From NCBI GenBank assembly GCA_963849635.1, contig CAWKIA010000003.1:62001-126000 (forward strand): a DNA stretch of 64,000 bases, read 5' to 3'. Shown here piece by piece: positions 25,524 through 33,193 of the stretch. Below the pieces are notes generated by a model, which was not told the origin of the DNA, ran no database searches, and saw only the letters and a list, made by a program, of their open reading frames with translations. Position numbers and translations under genes: made by a program. Within the stretch, counting starts at the first letter, position 1. Each line of letters begins with the position of its first letter. This DNA comes from CAVRUD01 sp963849635. GTDB lineage: Bacteria > Chloroflexota > Chloroflexia > Thermomicrobiales > UBA6265.

Positions 25524-27014
25524 CTAGCGCCGGTTCCCGTTCTGCCGGTGATTGGAGACATACTCGAGCAGGTCTGCCCGGGTAACGACGGCGGTAAGCA
25601 TGCCGTCGCGCTGCACCAGGACCGCGGGAGACGCATCGCCGAGCAGCGGGTAGACCCGTTCCAGCGGCTCCTCGACGTCGACCAGGCTAAATGGGGCGTC
25701 CATGATCGTGCTGATCTTTGCGCTCAGAGCGTCCGGGGAGCGGAAGACTTTGTCGAGCAGGGTGCGCTCCTGGATTGAGCCAACCACCGCCTGGACTTCG
25801 ATGCAGGCATCGCCGGAGCAAGGATCGCCGCTGACGGTGACCGTACCGGTGCGCACGACCGGAATCTGACTGATGTCGTGCTTGCGCAGGATCTCGATCG
25901 CGTGCTCGACCGTCTCGTCGACGGAGATCGCCACCACCTTCGGCACGTCGCCCTTGCGCTCGTTGACGAGCTCCGCCATCCGGGTGGGGGCGTTGAAGCG
26001 AGAGAGGAAGCCGTTCTCTCGCATCCAGTCGTCGTTGTAGATCTTGGAGAGGTAGCCGCGGCCGCTGTCCGGCAGGAGCACCACGACCAGCGCGTCGGGA
26101 TCATTGACCTCGGCCGCGGTATTGAGCGCCGCCCAGACGGCCAGCCCACAGGAGCCACCGACGAGGATGCCCTCCTCCCGGGTCACGCGCCGCGTGGTCA
26201 GGAGGGAATCGCGGTCACTCACCTGGACCCAGGTATCGACGATGTCCCGATCGAACGTCCCCGGCCAAAAATCTTCGCCCACGCCCTCGACCTTGTAGGT
26301 GTGGATATTGTCGGGGGTCGTGTAGATGCTGCCTTCCGGATCGGCCCCGATCACCTTAATTGCTGGGTTGTGCTCCTTGAGGTAGCGGCCGATCCCAGAG
26401 ATGGTGCCGCCGGTGCCGACGCCCGCGACGAAGTGGGTCACCTTGCCGCCGGTCTGCTCCCAGATTTCGGGGCCGGTGGATTCATAGTGGGTACGCGGGT
26501 TCATCGGGTTGAAGTACTGGTTTGGCTGGAACGCCTTCGGCACCTCACGCGTCAGCCGGTCCGCGACTGAGTAGTAGCTTTCGGGGGAATCGCGCTCAAC
26601 GGCGGTCGGGCAACTGACAACTTCGGCGCCGTACGCCCGCAGCAGCGCAACCTTCTCCGGGGCGACCTTGTCGGGCATGACGAAGATGCAGGAGTAGCCT
26701 CTAACCGTCGCCGCCATCGCCAGGCCGACACCGGTGTTGCCGCTGGTGGGCTCGACGATCGTACCGCCGGGTTTGAGCCAGCCCTTACGCTCGGCCTCTT
26801 CGATCATCCGAATGCCGATCCGGTCTTTGACCGAACCGCCCGGATTCATCATCTCAAGCTTGGCGACAACAGGAGTTCGAATACCCTGCGTGATCGAGTT
26901 GAACCGCACCAAGGGGGTGTGGCCCATGGCGGAGATAACATTGGGATGAATCTGATCGCCGCTCGCCGAGCCCGCGGGCCCGGCGTTGGTCATGGAATTG
27001 GCGGATGTTGCCAT
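25524..27014 (-). CDS. Cystathionine beta-synthase
   Basis: The ATG at 27014 follows GGGGGAA by 7 nt. The 496-residue protein has a fold-type II PLP catalytic core: PLP Lys63 in NPGGSVKDRIG, the PTSGNTGVGLA phosphate loop, GTGGTISG, and Ser in VGGSCGLAVWAA. Two C-terminal CBS domains follow (about 345-496). The enzyme condenses serine (or O-acetylserine) with homocysteine to cystathionine; CBS domains often sense adenosyl ligands. An unusual insertion with two Cys (GDPCSGDACIE) interrupts the first CBS domain. With the gamma-synthase/lyase at 13014 it would complete reverse transsulfuration. A cysteine-synthase activity is the main alternative. The gene ends in a strong terminator, so it is probably monocistronic. 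Confidence 0.9.
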   Translation of the reverse strand: MATSANSMTNAGPAGSASGDQIHPNVISAMGHTPLVRFNSITQGIRTPVVAKLEMMNPGGSVKDRIGIRMIEEAERKGWLKPGGTIVEPTSGNTGVGLAMAATVRGYSCIFVMPDKVAPEKVALLRAYGAEVVSCPTAVERDSPESYYSVADRLTREVPKAFQPNQYFNPMNPRTHYESTGPEIWEQTGGKVTHFVAGVGTGGTISGIGRYLKEHNPAIKVIGADPEGSIYTTPDNIHTYKVEGVGEDFWPGTFDRDIVDTWVQVSDRDSLLTTRRVTREEGILVGGSCGLAVWAALNTAAEVNDPDALVVVLLPDSGRGYLSKIYNDDWMRENGFLSRFNAPTRMAELVNERKGDVPKVVAISVDETVEHAIEILRKHDISQIPVVRTGTVTVSGDPCSGDACIEVQAVVGSIQERTLLDKVFRSPDALSAKISTIMDAPFSLVDVEEPLERVYPLLGDASPAVLVQRDGMLTAVVTRADLLEYVSNHRQNGNRR

Positions 27015-27209
27015 AGTGGATTCCCCCGAAACTTCCTAATCCGAACGGCGAAACCCGATCTGCCCGAAGAGCGGCGCCGCGAATAATCCTCACTTCCCAA
27101 AGTGTAGCAGCAGGGTGTTAATGGTCTTTCAAGTCCCTGCAGTTTCCGGTTTATGCGGTGGTCAGGACGACCGGTCACTCCGTGGGGTTGCCCGCCGCGA
27201 CGAATGCAC

Positions 27210-27464
27210 TCAACTTTGCTGCTCGGCGTGATAATCGTCGCGTGACTTCTTCACCACCTGTTCGAGCTCATCGTCGGACAGGCCGACGCCTGGGAACATC
27301 CCGGCAGCGCTTTCAAGCGAGAGACCCACTTTCCTCAACATCGCCCCGCCTTGGCCATCGGCGACGATCTCGACCCGATCGTACGGTTCGAGGCCGAGTT
27401 CGTCCCGAACATCTTTTGGAATCGTCACCCGACCCTTGGTCGTCATTGTCATGGTCTTACCCAC
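27210..27464 (-). CDS. AbrB/SpoVT-type DNA-binding protein (antitoxin-like)
   Basis: GTG at 27464 is preceded by GGAGGAGCCC at ideal spacing. The 84-residue product has a SpoVT/AbrB swapped-hairpin domain: TTKGRVTIPKDVRDELGLEP, then YDRVEIVADGQGGAMLRK. The C-terminal part is acidic (LSDDELEQVVKKSRDDY) and resembles MazE/VapB-type antitoxin tails that bind a toxin. No PIN- or MazF-like toxin frame is found beside it: the 195 nt downstream are empty and mutL lies 52 nt upstream. It may therefore be an orphan antitoxin or a stand-alone regulator. A possible minus-strand promoter element TACAAC is seen near 27500. Confidence 0.8.
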   Translation of the reverse strand: MGKTMTMTTKGRVTIPKDVRDELGLEPYDRVEIVADGQGGAMLRKVGLSLESAAGMFPGVGLSDDELEQVVKKSRDDYHAEQQS

Positions 27465-27516
27465 GGGCTCCTCCGATGTGAAGTATGACCAGAAGAAGTT
27501 GTACCAAGATGTATTT

Positions 27517-29250
27517 CTACGTCCAATCGAATTCCTTGGCCAGCAACGAGCCGCTGACGTGCATCAGCAGCGGCGAGCCGTGTGGGCAAACGGCTGGGGA
27601 CGGGGTGTGCCCGAGTCGCTCGACCAAGGCCCGCATGGTGGTGAGGTCGAGGGGACGGCCGCGGCGGACGGCCGTGCGGCAAGAGAGGCGGACGAGCAGG
27701 CGGTCCTGCCAGGTTTCGTCTTCCCCGGAGTAATTGATCTCGTCCTCGGCAGCAGCCATCAGGGTCGCGCCCAACTCGGCCGCTTCACCAAGGCCATCAA
27801 GAGAATCGCCGCCGCCGTCGGTCACGCCGGGGAGCAATGGCGCGGATCGGAGCAGGAAAGCGCGGCCGCCGAATGACTCCAGGTCGAAGCCGATGGCGGC
27901 CAGTTCGGCGAGACGGTGGCCAAACCGGGCCAACTGAGCCGGACGCAACTCGATCACGATCGGCTCCGGCAACGCCACCGGCTCGGTGCCGGAAGGGCCG
28001 TGCGTCTGGGCCAGGTGCTCGTAGATGATCCGCTCGTGGGCGCGATGCTGATCGACCAGGTACAGCCCCTGCTCTCCTTCCAGGAGGATGAGCCGGTTCT
28101 GAACCTGACCCTTTAGGGTGAGCGGCGGCAGCCCGGGCGTGACGATCGGAATCGCGGCGTCGTACTGGCTTGGTGTCTCCGCGAGTCGCGCCCCGGCGGG
28201 CAGGCCGAGGGCGGCCTCGCCGGTCAGAGGGCGAAACCCGAGCGGGGCGGGACGTCGACCCAGGATCTCCTTGACGAGGCGTCCCGCCTCGTTCGCGATC
28301 ATGCGCTCGGCGTGCAGGCGGACTTCGAGTTTGGCGGGGTGGATATTGACGTCCACGCGGTCCGGTGGCGTTTCGACCGAAACCACTACGATGGGGTGAC
28401 GGCCACGCGGCACCACCGGCCGGTAGGCGTTCTCGAGTAGCTGGATGAACCCGCGAGGCTGGACCCAGCGCCGGTTGACGAGCACGTGGATACCGGCACG
28501 GCTTGGCAGCGTCACGTCGGCGCCAACGACGATGCCACTCAGCCGCGCGCCAGAGACCTCGACCGGCGAGATCTCCACCAGCGAACCGCCAATGCCCGCC
28601 CCGTGGATTTCGACGAGTGTCGCGCCGGCGTTGCCTGACCCGGTCGTCTGAAAGACCAACCGATCCTCGGTGAAGAGCGCCATCCTCACGCCCGGAGCGG
28701 ACAGGGCCAGACGGCGCGCCACCTGCCCGATGTGCGCGACTTCGGTCTGGACACGGGCAACGGCATGGCGCCGGGCGGGCATATTCGCGAAGAGGCTGCG
28801 CACGCTGATCGTCGTCCCCTGGGGACGAGGGGCCACTTGGTCCAGCACAGCGTGTCCGTCGCGGACAGTCAGGCGACGGCCAATGCCGGAGTTGCCGTCC
28901 GCACTTACCAGGGTGAGCTCCGAGACCGCGGCGATGCTGGGCAACGCTTCGCCGCGAAAACCGAGTGTCTGGATGCCGTCGAGGTCGTCGTGGGGCAGCT
29001 TGCTGGTCGCGTGGCGCTGGCAGGCCAACCAGAGGTGGTCGGCCGGGATGCCATGGCCGTCGTCGGCGACCCGGATGAGCTCGAGTCCGCCACCACGAAT
29101 ATCGATCCGAATGGTCTGTGCGCCGGCGTCGAGGGCGTTCTCGACGAGTTCCTTGACCACCGAAGCGGGCCGTTCGACGACCTCGCCAGCGGCGATCCGG
29201 GAGGCGACGGCCGTCGAGAGCACCCGGATGCCGCCGGATGCGCGGGACAA
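27517..29250 (-). CDS. mutL: DNA mismatch repair protein MutL
   Basis: The protein has 577 residues. The N-terminal GHKL ATPase is complete: IAAGEVVERPASVVKELVEN (residues 19-38), DAG, DDGHGI, and GFRGEAL (97-103). The C-terminal endonuclease domain carries DQHRAHERIIYE (400-411), a variant of the DQHA(x)2E(x)4E metal site with Arg for Ala, and CPHGSP near residue 555, so nicking activity is likely. The start is a TTG at 29250 directly after GAGGAAGGA; no ATG fits the conserved N-terminus. MutL couples MutS mismatch recognition to strand incision. mutS is present at 40374-43190 on the same strand. AbrB follows 52 nt downstream. Confidence 0.93.
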   Translation of the reverse strand: MSRASGGIRVLSTAVASRIAAGEVVERPASVVKELVENALDAGAQTIRIDIRGGGLELIRVADDGHGIPADHLWLACQRHATSKLPHDDLDGIQTLGFRGEALPSIAAVSELTLVSADGNSGIGRRLTVRDGHAVLDQVAPRPQGTTISVRSLFANMPARRHAVARVQTEVAHIGQVARRLALSAPGVRMALFTEDRLVFQTTGSGNAGATLVEIHGAGIGGSLVEISPVEVSGARLSGIVVGADVTLPSRAGIHVLVNRRWVQPRGFIQLLENAYRPVVPRGRHPIVVVSVETPPDRVDVNIHPAKLEVRLHAERMIANEAGRLVKEILGRRPAPLGFRPLTGEAALGLPAGARLAETPSQYDAAIPIVTPGLPPLTLKGQVQNRLILLEGEQGLYLVDQHRAHERIIYEHLAQTHGPSGTEPVALPEPIVIELRPAQLARFGHRLAELAAIGFDLESFGGRAFLLRSAPLLPGVTDGGGDSLDGLGEAAELGATLMAAAEDEINYSGEDETWQDRLLVRLSCRTAVRRGRPLDLTTMRALVERLGHTPSPAVCPHGSPLLMHVSGSLLAKEFDWT

Positions 29251-29551
29251 ATCCTTCCTCCGGGCGCGGCTGTCCGAAATCGCCGCGCCAGCCTAGGGAT
29301 TCGACATGGCGCTCGGTCACTGGTCGGCTTCCATCCGAGGTTCGGGCATCGTGCAGCGTGCAACCCATCAAGATGATGCATCGAGCGCAGCGTCGGGGAC
29401 AGCTTGGAAGACGATTGTCCAGGTGTCAACGATAGTTCTCTCGATAAGTGGGCCACAGGAGTGCGACCGAGACCGCCAACTCGCCATTTCGTCGTGAGAT
29501 GCTAGGGACATCGACCGGCTACGCGATATTGGCCATGAGAAGGAGCGCGTC
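29251..29551. other. Intergenic gap between divergent mutL and DUF4397 genes
   Basis: The 301 nt carry no supported small gene. Promoters for both divergent genes should lie here, but no pair of near-consensus hexamers with proper spacing was found. Confidence 0.35.
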
Positions 29552-30385
29552 ATGAGCCGTGTTGCGCCGACATCTTTCGTCGCGATTCTCGGAACCGCCG
29601 CTTTTGTCATTTCGACGCTGGCTGGTGGGATCGCTGGCGTGAACCGGGCCGCTGCCCAGGGCGGGACGCCGGTGGCGACTCCGGTAGGCGATCCGAGCTG
29701 CACCGCTGACCTTGGCATCGTACGAAGCACGAAAACATGTGTGAACGTCGTACACGCATCTCCCGACGCGCCTCCGGTCGATGTCCTCCTGAACGGCGAG
29801 GCCACGGTCGAAGGGCTGAACTACGGATCTGCCTCCGGGTTCGCGAGCGTTCCGGCTGGAACATCTCAATTCCAGATCGTGCTGTCCGGTGAAGGGCCAG
29901 AGGTGACGGTCATCAACATCGCCGACTTCGAACTGGTCGCGGGCCGAGCGTACGAGGTTGCCCTGGTTGGTTCACTGGCGTCGATTGAGGCGGTGGTCAA
30001 CGAGGTCAACGTCTACGAGGTTGAAGGGACATCTCGGGCTGGATCAACTCGGATTCGCCTGATTAACGCAGCGTCTGAATTGGAGCCGGTCAATCTCGAC
30101 CTGATAGGCGGCGACATCGCGACGCGCCAAGTTAGCGACCTGGCCTTCCCGGAGGCGAGCGAGTACGCGGTGATCGCGGCGGGTACATACCAGGTTCGCC
30201 TGACCGAGTCGGCAGGTGGGGGAGAACTGGTCGTTTGGCCGGAGTTCACCTTCGATCGAGATACCGTGACAAGCCTCTACGTGATTGATGCATCTGGTGA
30301 CGACACGCTCACCATCTTGCCGGTTACTACCCAGGCGTCGCGCCTGCCGGCGCCGGCACCATCAGAGGCGAGCACTGCCGCCTGA
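29552..30385 (+). CDS. Secreted DUF4397-domain protein
   Basis: The ATG at 29552 follows GAAGGAGCG. The 277-residue product has a signal peptide (residues about 8-36, ending NRAAAQ), a Thr/Pro/Val spacer and a clear DUF4397 repeat beginning VNVVHASPDAPPVDVLLNGE, with GFASVPAGTSQFQI. A second, more diverged repeat begins RIRLINAASELEPVNLDLIG, with YAVIAAGTYQVRL. Two Cys in the N-terminal region (PSCTADL, KTCVNVV) may form a disulfide. This is a short intact relative of the four-repeat protein at 4445. Extracellular location is predicted; molecular function of DUF4397 is not known. It is convergent with the three-paralogue block. Confidence 0.82.
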   Translation: MSRVAPTSFVAILGTAAFVISTLAGGIAGVNRAAAQGGTPVATPVGDPSCTADLGIVRSTKTCVNVVHASPDAPPVDVLLNGEATVEGLNYGSASGFASVPAGTSQFQIVLSGEGPEVTVINIADFELVAGRAYEVALVGSLASIEAVVNEVNVYEVEGTSRAGSTRIRLINAASELEPVNLDLIGGDIATRQVSDLAFPEASEYAVIAAGTYQVRLTESAGGGELVVWPEFTFDRDTVTSLYVIDASGDDTLTILPVTTQASRLPAPAPSEASTAA

Positions 30386-30426
30386 ACTTCGTCTGGGTCA
30401 GTTGGCGCGTCGGGACGGCGGAGCGA

Positions 30427-31716
30427 TCACTCTGGCTCGCCGGTCGGTGAAACAGCGAACGGGATGAGATCGAGGCAGTCGTTCTGCCTGAGACAGTCAG
30501 CCTGCCTCTGGGCGAGATCCAGTGCCGCTGCAGGAGAGGGTGCGTCGTAGAGACGGTCTAGCCGAATCTCGGCGACGTTGGCGCCGACGCGCACGAAGAC
30601 GATCGCGGAGTGGACTACTTCCGTGGCGTCAATGCCCGGCGCTCGCTCCATGGTCGCCATGGACATCTCGTCGGCCACGCTCGTCGTGCTGGTCTCGATG
30701 CTGATCGAGATCAGCCCCTGAAGATGCCCGAGCTGGTTCGGCATTTCCTGAAGCCAGCCAATCGCATTGGTCTCCCCGGTGAATCGGTAGAGGACAACAC
30801 TGAAGGCAAGATTGTAGGAACTGTCCCCGGCGAGGATCTCGGTCGAACGCGCAAAGATGTCCGTTGCATCGCCATACGCCGCCGTGCGGCTGGCAAACTC
30901 GGTGGCGGACTCGAATGCCGAGCGGACATCCTCGCTGCCGATACGGATGTACTCATCCGCCGCGAAGGTCATGGCGTCCTTCGGTGCGATGTGAATGGCA
31001 CGAAGAGACAGGTCTGGGGCACCGTCCCCGAGGACGAGTTCGATTTTTGATTCGAGGACCTTGGCCAATGCCTCGATCTCGGTGACCTCCGGCGTCTCGT
31101 TGGAGAGGTTCCTGATCAGGACGCGGGCGGTCAGGCGACCCGTACGGAACCCGAGCGCCAGTTCCTGAGATGGAGTCCCTGATCCTGGATCGTGGCCATC
31201 GATCCGGGTGATGCGAGACTCGTCGCCAATCAGCTCGGAGCCGGCGACATCCGCAGTGTCTCCGGTCGGGTAGGCATCAGGGACGAGGAGGAAGCCCGCC
31301 GTCGCGCCGTCTGCATCGGCGTAAGCGATGACCTCGACTTCGACATCGCTGATCGTGCCGGGATTGACGAAGTCCCGGACGGTGGTGAGCACGGCTGCCT
31401 GGGCCTGACTCCAACCTGCGGCAAGGAGCGTCTCGCGCGCCGCGACGAGGCTCTCGCCATCTCCCTCGGGCCAGACCACGCGGGCGGCGAGATCGTCGAC
31501 GGTGAGCGCACGCCCCGACGAGCCTCCGAATTCCTCCAGCCCCGCTAGGGCAAGGTCGGCCGGGGTCAGGATCATGGCTGCGAGGTCGAGGGGCAACGGG
31601 TGTGCCTCGGCCGCCACGGATTCAGAAAACGAGTGCGGTGATGCGAGAATCCCAACGGCGACGATCATAGCAATCATGTGGGCCAGGCGAGATCGAAGTA
31701 CGGTCGGTAGGGGCAT
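30427..31716 (-). CDS. Secreted protein of unknown function, DLAAM family copy 1
   Basis: The ATG at 31716 follows AAAGGACG; the frame is open upstream to 31782 without a site. The 429-residue product has a signal peptide (MIAMIVAVGILASPHSF, cleavage near VAAEA) and a mature N-terminus PLDLAAMILTPADLALAGLE. The same line recurs in the next two genes. The C-terminus holds a Cys pair in DLAQRQADCLRQNDCLD, also shared. Between them lie alternating strands and helices with no known motif. The three genes are in tandem on one strand (24-50 nt gaps in order 33194, 31740, 30427), so they look like a duplicated operon. Function is unknown; extracellular or envelope location is inferred. Confidence 0.72.
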   Translation of the reverse strand: MPLPTVLRSRLAHMIAMIVAVGILASPHSFSESVAAEAHPLPLDLAAMILTPADLALAGLEEFGGSSGRALTVDDLAARVVWPEGDGESLVAARETLLAAGWSQAQAAVLTTVRDFVNPGTISDVEVEVIAYADADGATAGFLLVPDAYPTGDTADVAGSELIGDESRITRIDGHDPGSGTPSQELALGFRTGRLTARVLIRNLSNETPEVTEIEALAKVLESKIELVLGDGAPDLSLRAIHIAPKDAMTFAADEYIRIGSEDVRSAFESATEFASRTAAYGDATDIFARSTEILAGDSSYNLAFSVVLYRFTGETNAIGWLQEMPNQLGHLQGLISISIETSTTSVADEMSMATMERAPGIDATEVVHSAIVFVRVGANVAEIRLDRLYDAPSPAAALDLAQRQADCLRQNDCLDLIPFAVSPTGEPE

Positions 31717-31739
31717 GTGAGCGTCCTTTGGCAGAGTCA

Positions 31740-33143
31740 CTAGGAACGTCCGGGTAGCAGGGCAATGTTGTCGATGATCCACGGTGCGGCATGGTCACGC
31801 CGGGCACTGTCTCTGGCGGATGACGCCCGCCCGGCGAGCGCGTCCGACAGCAATATCGGTTCGAGGCAATCGGAGCCCGCGAGGCAGTCCACCTGAAGTG
31901 CGGCCAGGTGCACGATCGCATCAATCGGGATTTCCTCGGCCATGGTGCTGAGATACATGTCCGCCACGACTGGACCGAGGCGGGCGTGGACCCGGACCAC
32001 CTGACTTGTGCAGCCACAACCGCTGCCGTCGTCTTCGGTGTAGACGACGGTAAAACTCTCGTCGCCAATATCGGGCGCGTCCTCGATCACTTTGATGTCC
32101 ACGACGTCGATGTCTTCATTGCGCGGGAGGACGGTATCGAGGCGCTCGGATCGGTCCTGGAACCAGGCTGCCGCGGCATCCTCGTCGGCGAAGAGATAGA
32201 GGTTGCTGCTCCAGGCCATCTGGTATGGAAGTGCCGAGTCGACAGAATCGACGCCCTGCATGAATTGGCTGAACTGGTACACGTCAACAGCGTTGCCAGT
32301 TGCCTCGACTCTAGCGGAAAACTCGTCGTCGGAATCCGAGAAGTAGCGAAAGTCTTCGTCGGCAAGACGAGCGTACTGGTCGAACCTGATCTCATAAAGT
32401 TGGTGGTATTCATCGTCCGCCAGGCGCAGGGTGTGATTCGCCAGGCCAGGGGCGTCGCCGTCGAGGCCGTCCTCAATCCGCTCGAGGAGCTGATCCGCCA
32501 CAGCTAGCAAATCGTCGACCGCGGGGAGGTTGTCCTCATCGTAGTCCCGCAATTTTACGAAGGCCAGAATACGGTCAACTCGGACGGTGAGCACGAGTTC
32601 ATGCGTCTCGACATCACGCACCAAGAGCATCTCATCGCCAATCTCGTCGTCGGTGTCGATGCGCTCGACCAGGGTGCTTTCGGCGCTGATCTCGACGAAG
32701 AGATCGAGCGTGCTGGCCGCGCCGTCGTCGTCGTCGAACTCGTTGAGGGAGGCGTAGACGCCGCGTAGGGAAAACCGCGAGTCGTTGGGATCTCGCAGGA
32801 CGAGTGCGAAGGGATAGGTCCGCTGGAGTTCGGCCATTTCGAGTTGCTCGGCGACGAGGTCGACATAGCCAGTTTCGTCCATCCAATTGCCAACTTGAAA
32901 GGCCAAGTCGCCATCCGATCTGGCGGCACCGCTATTGAGCAGCGTGTAGTCGTCCAATCCAGCGTCCGAGAGGTCTGCGGGCGTCAAGGCCATCGCGGCC
33001 AGGTCAGGTGGCGCCGCCCCGGCTGCTTCCGTGGCGATTGGGGTCGACCAGAGGACAGAGTTCAGCACCACGAACAGGACCAGCAGGGCGGACATCGACC
33101 GGAAACGGCCGAGACTGCGGCCGATCTGTCTTGATAGCTTCAT
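31740..33143 (-). CDS. Secreted protein of unknown function, DLAAM family copy 2
   Basis: Start ATG at 33143, after GAGGTGCC; the upstream extension to 33320 is Arg/Pro-rich and has no site. The 467-residue protein begins with a basic stretch and hydrophobic signal (MSALLVLFVVLNSVLWS, cleavage near ATEAAGA), then PPDLAAMALTPADLSDAGLD. It is strongly acidic (DDDDGAAS, DSDDEFSA) and ends with the shared Cys pair HLAALQVDCLAGSDCLEP. An extra Cys cluster (GSGCGCTSQ) lies near residue 395. It is the middle gene of the tandem three-copy block. No enzymatic motif is visible. Confidence 0.72.
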   Translation of the reverse strand: MKLSRQIGRSLGRFRSMSALLVLFVVLNSVLWSTPIATEAAGAAPPDLAAMALTPADLSDAGLDDYTLLNSGAARSDGDLAFQVGNWMDETGYVDLVAEQLEMAELQRTYPFALVLRDPNDSRFSLRGVYASLNEFDDDDGAASTLDLFVEISAESTLVERIDTDDEIGDEMLLVRDVETHELVLTVRVDRILAFVKLRDYDEDNLPAVDDLLAVADQLLERIEDGLDGDAPGLANHTLRLADDEYHQLYEIRFDQYARLADEDFRYFSDSDDEFSARVEATGNAVDVYQFSQFMQGVDSVDSALPYQMAWSSNLYLFADEDAAAAWFQDRSERLDTVLPRNEDIDVVDIKVIEDAPDIGDESFTVVYTEDDGSGCGCTSQVVRVHARLGPVVADMYLSTMAEEIPIDAIVHLAALQVDCLAGSDCLEPILLSDALAGRASSARDSARRDHAAPWIIDNIALLPGRS

Positions 33144-33193
33144 CTTGGGTGGCACCTCGGTGGACACGGCAATGCGCGCCACATCTTTGGCTT

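Noticed and set aside
27797..29371. 524-codon frame overlapping mutL on the same strand
   Set aside because: Alternate frame of mutL with Arg/Pro-rich low-complexity product; mutL has all family motifs.
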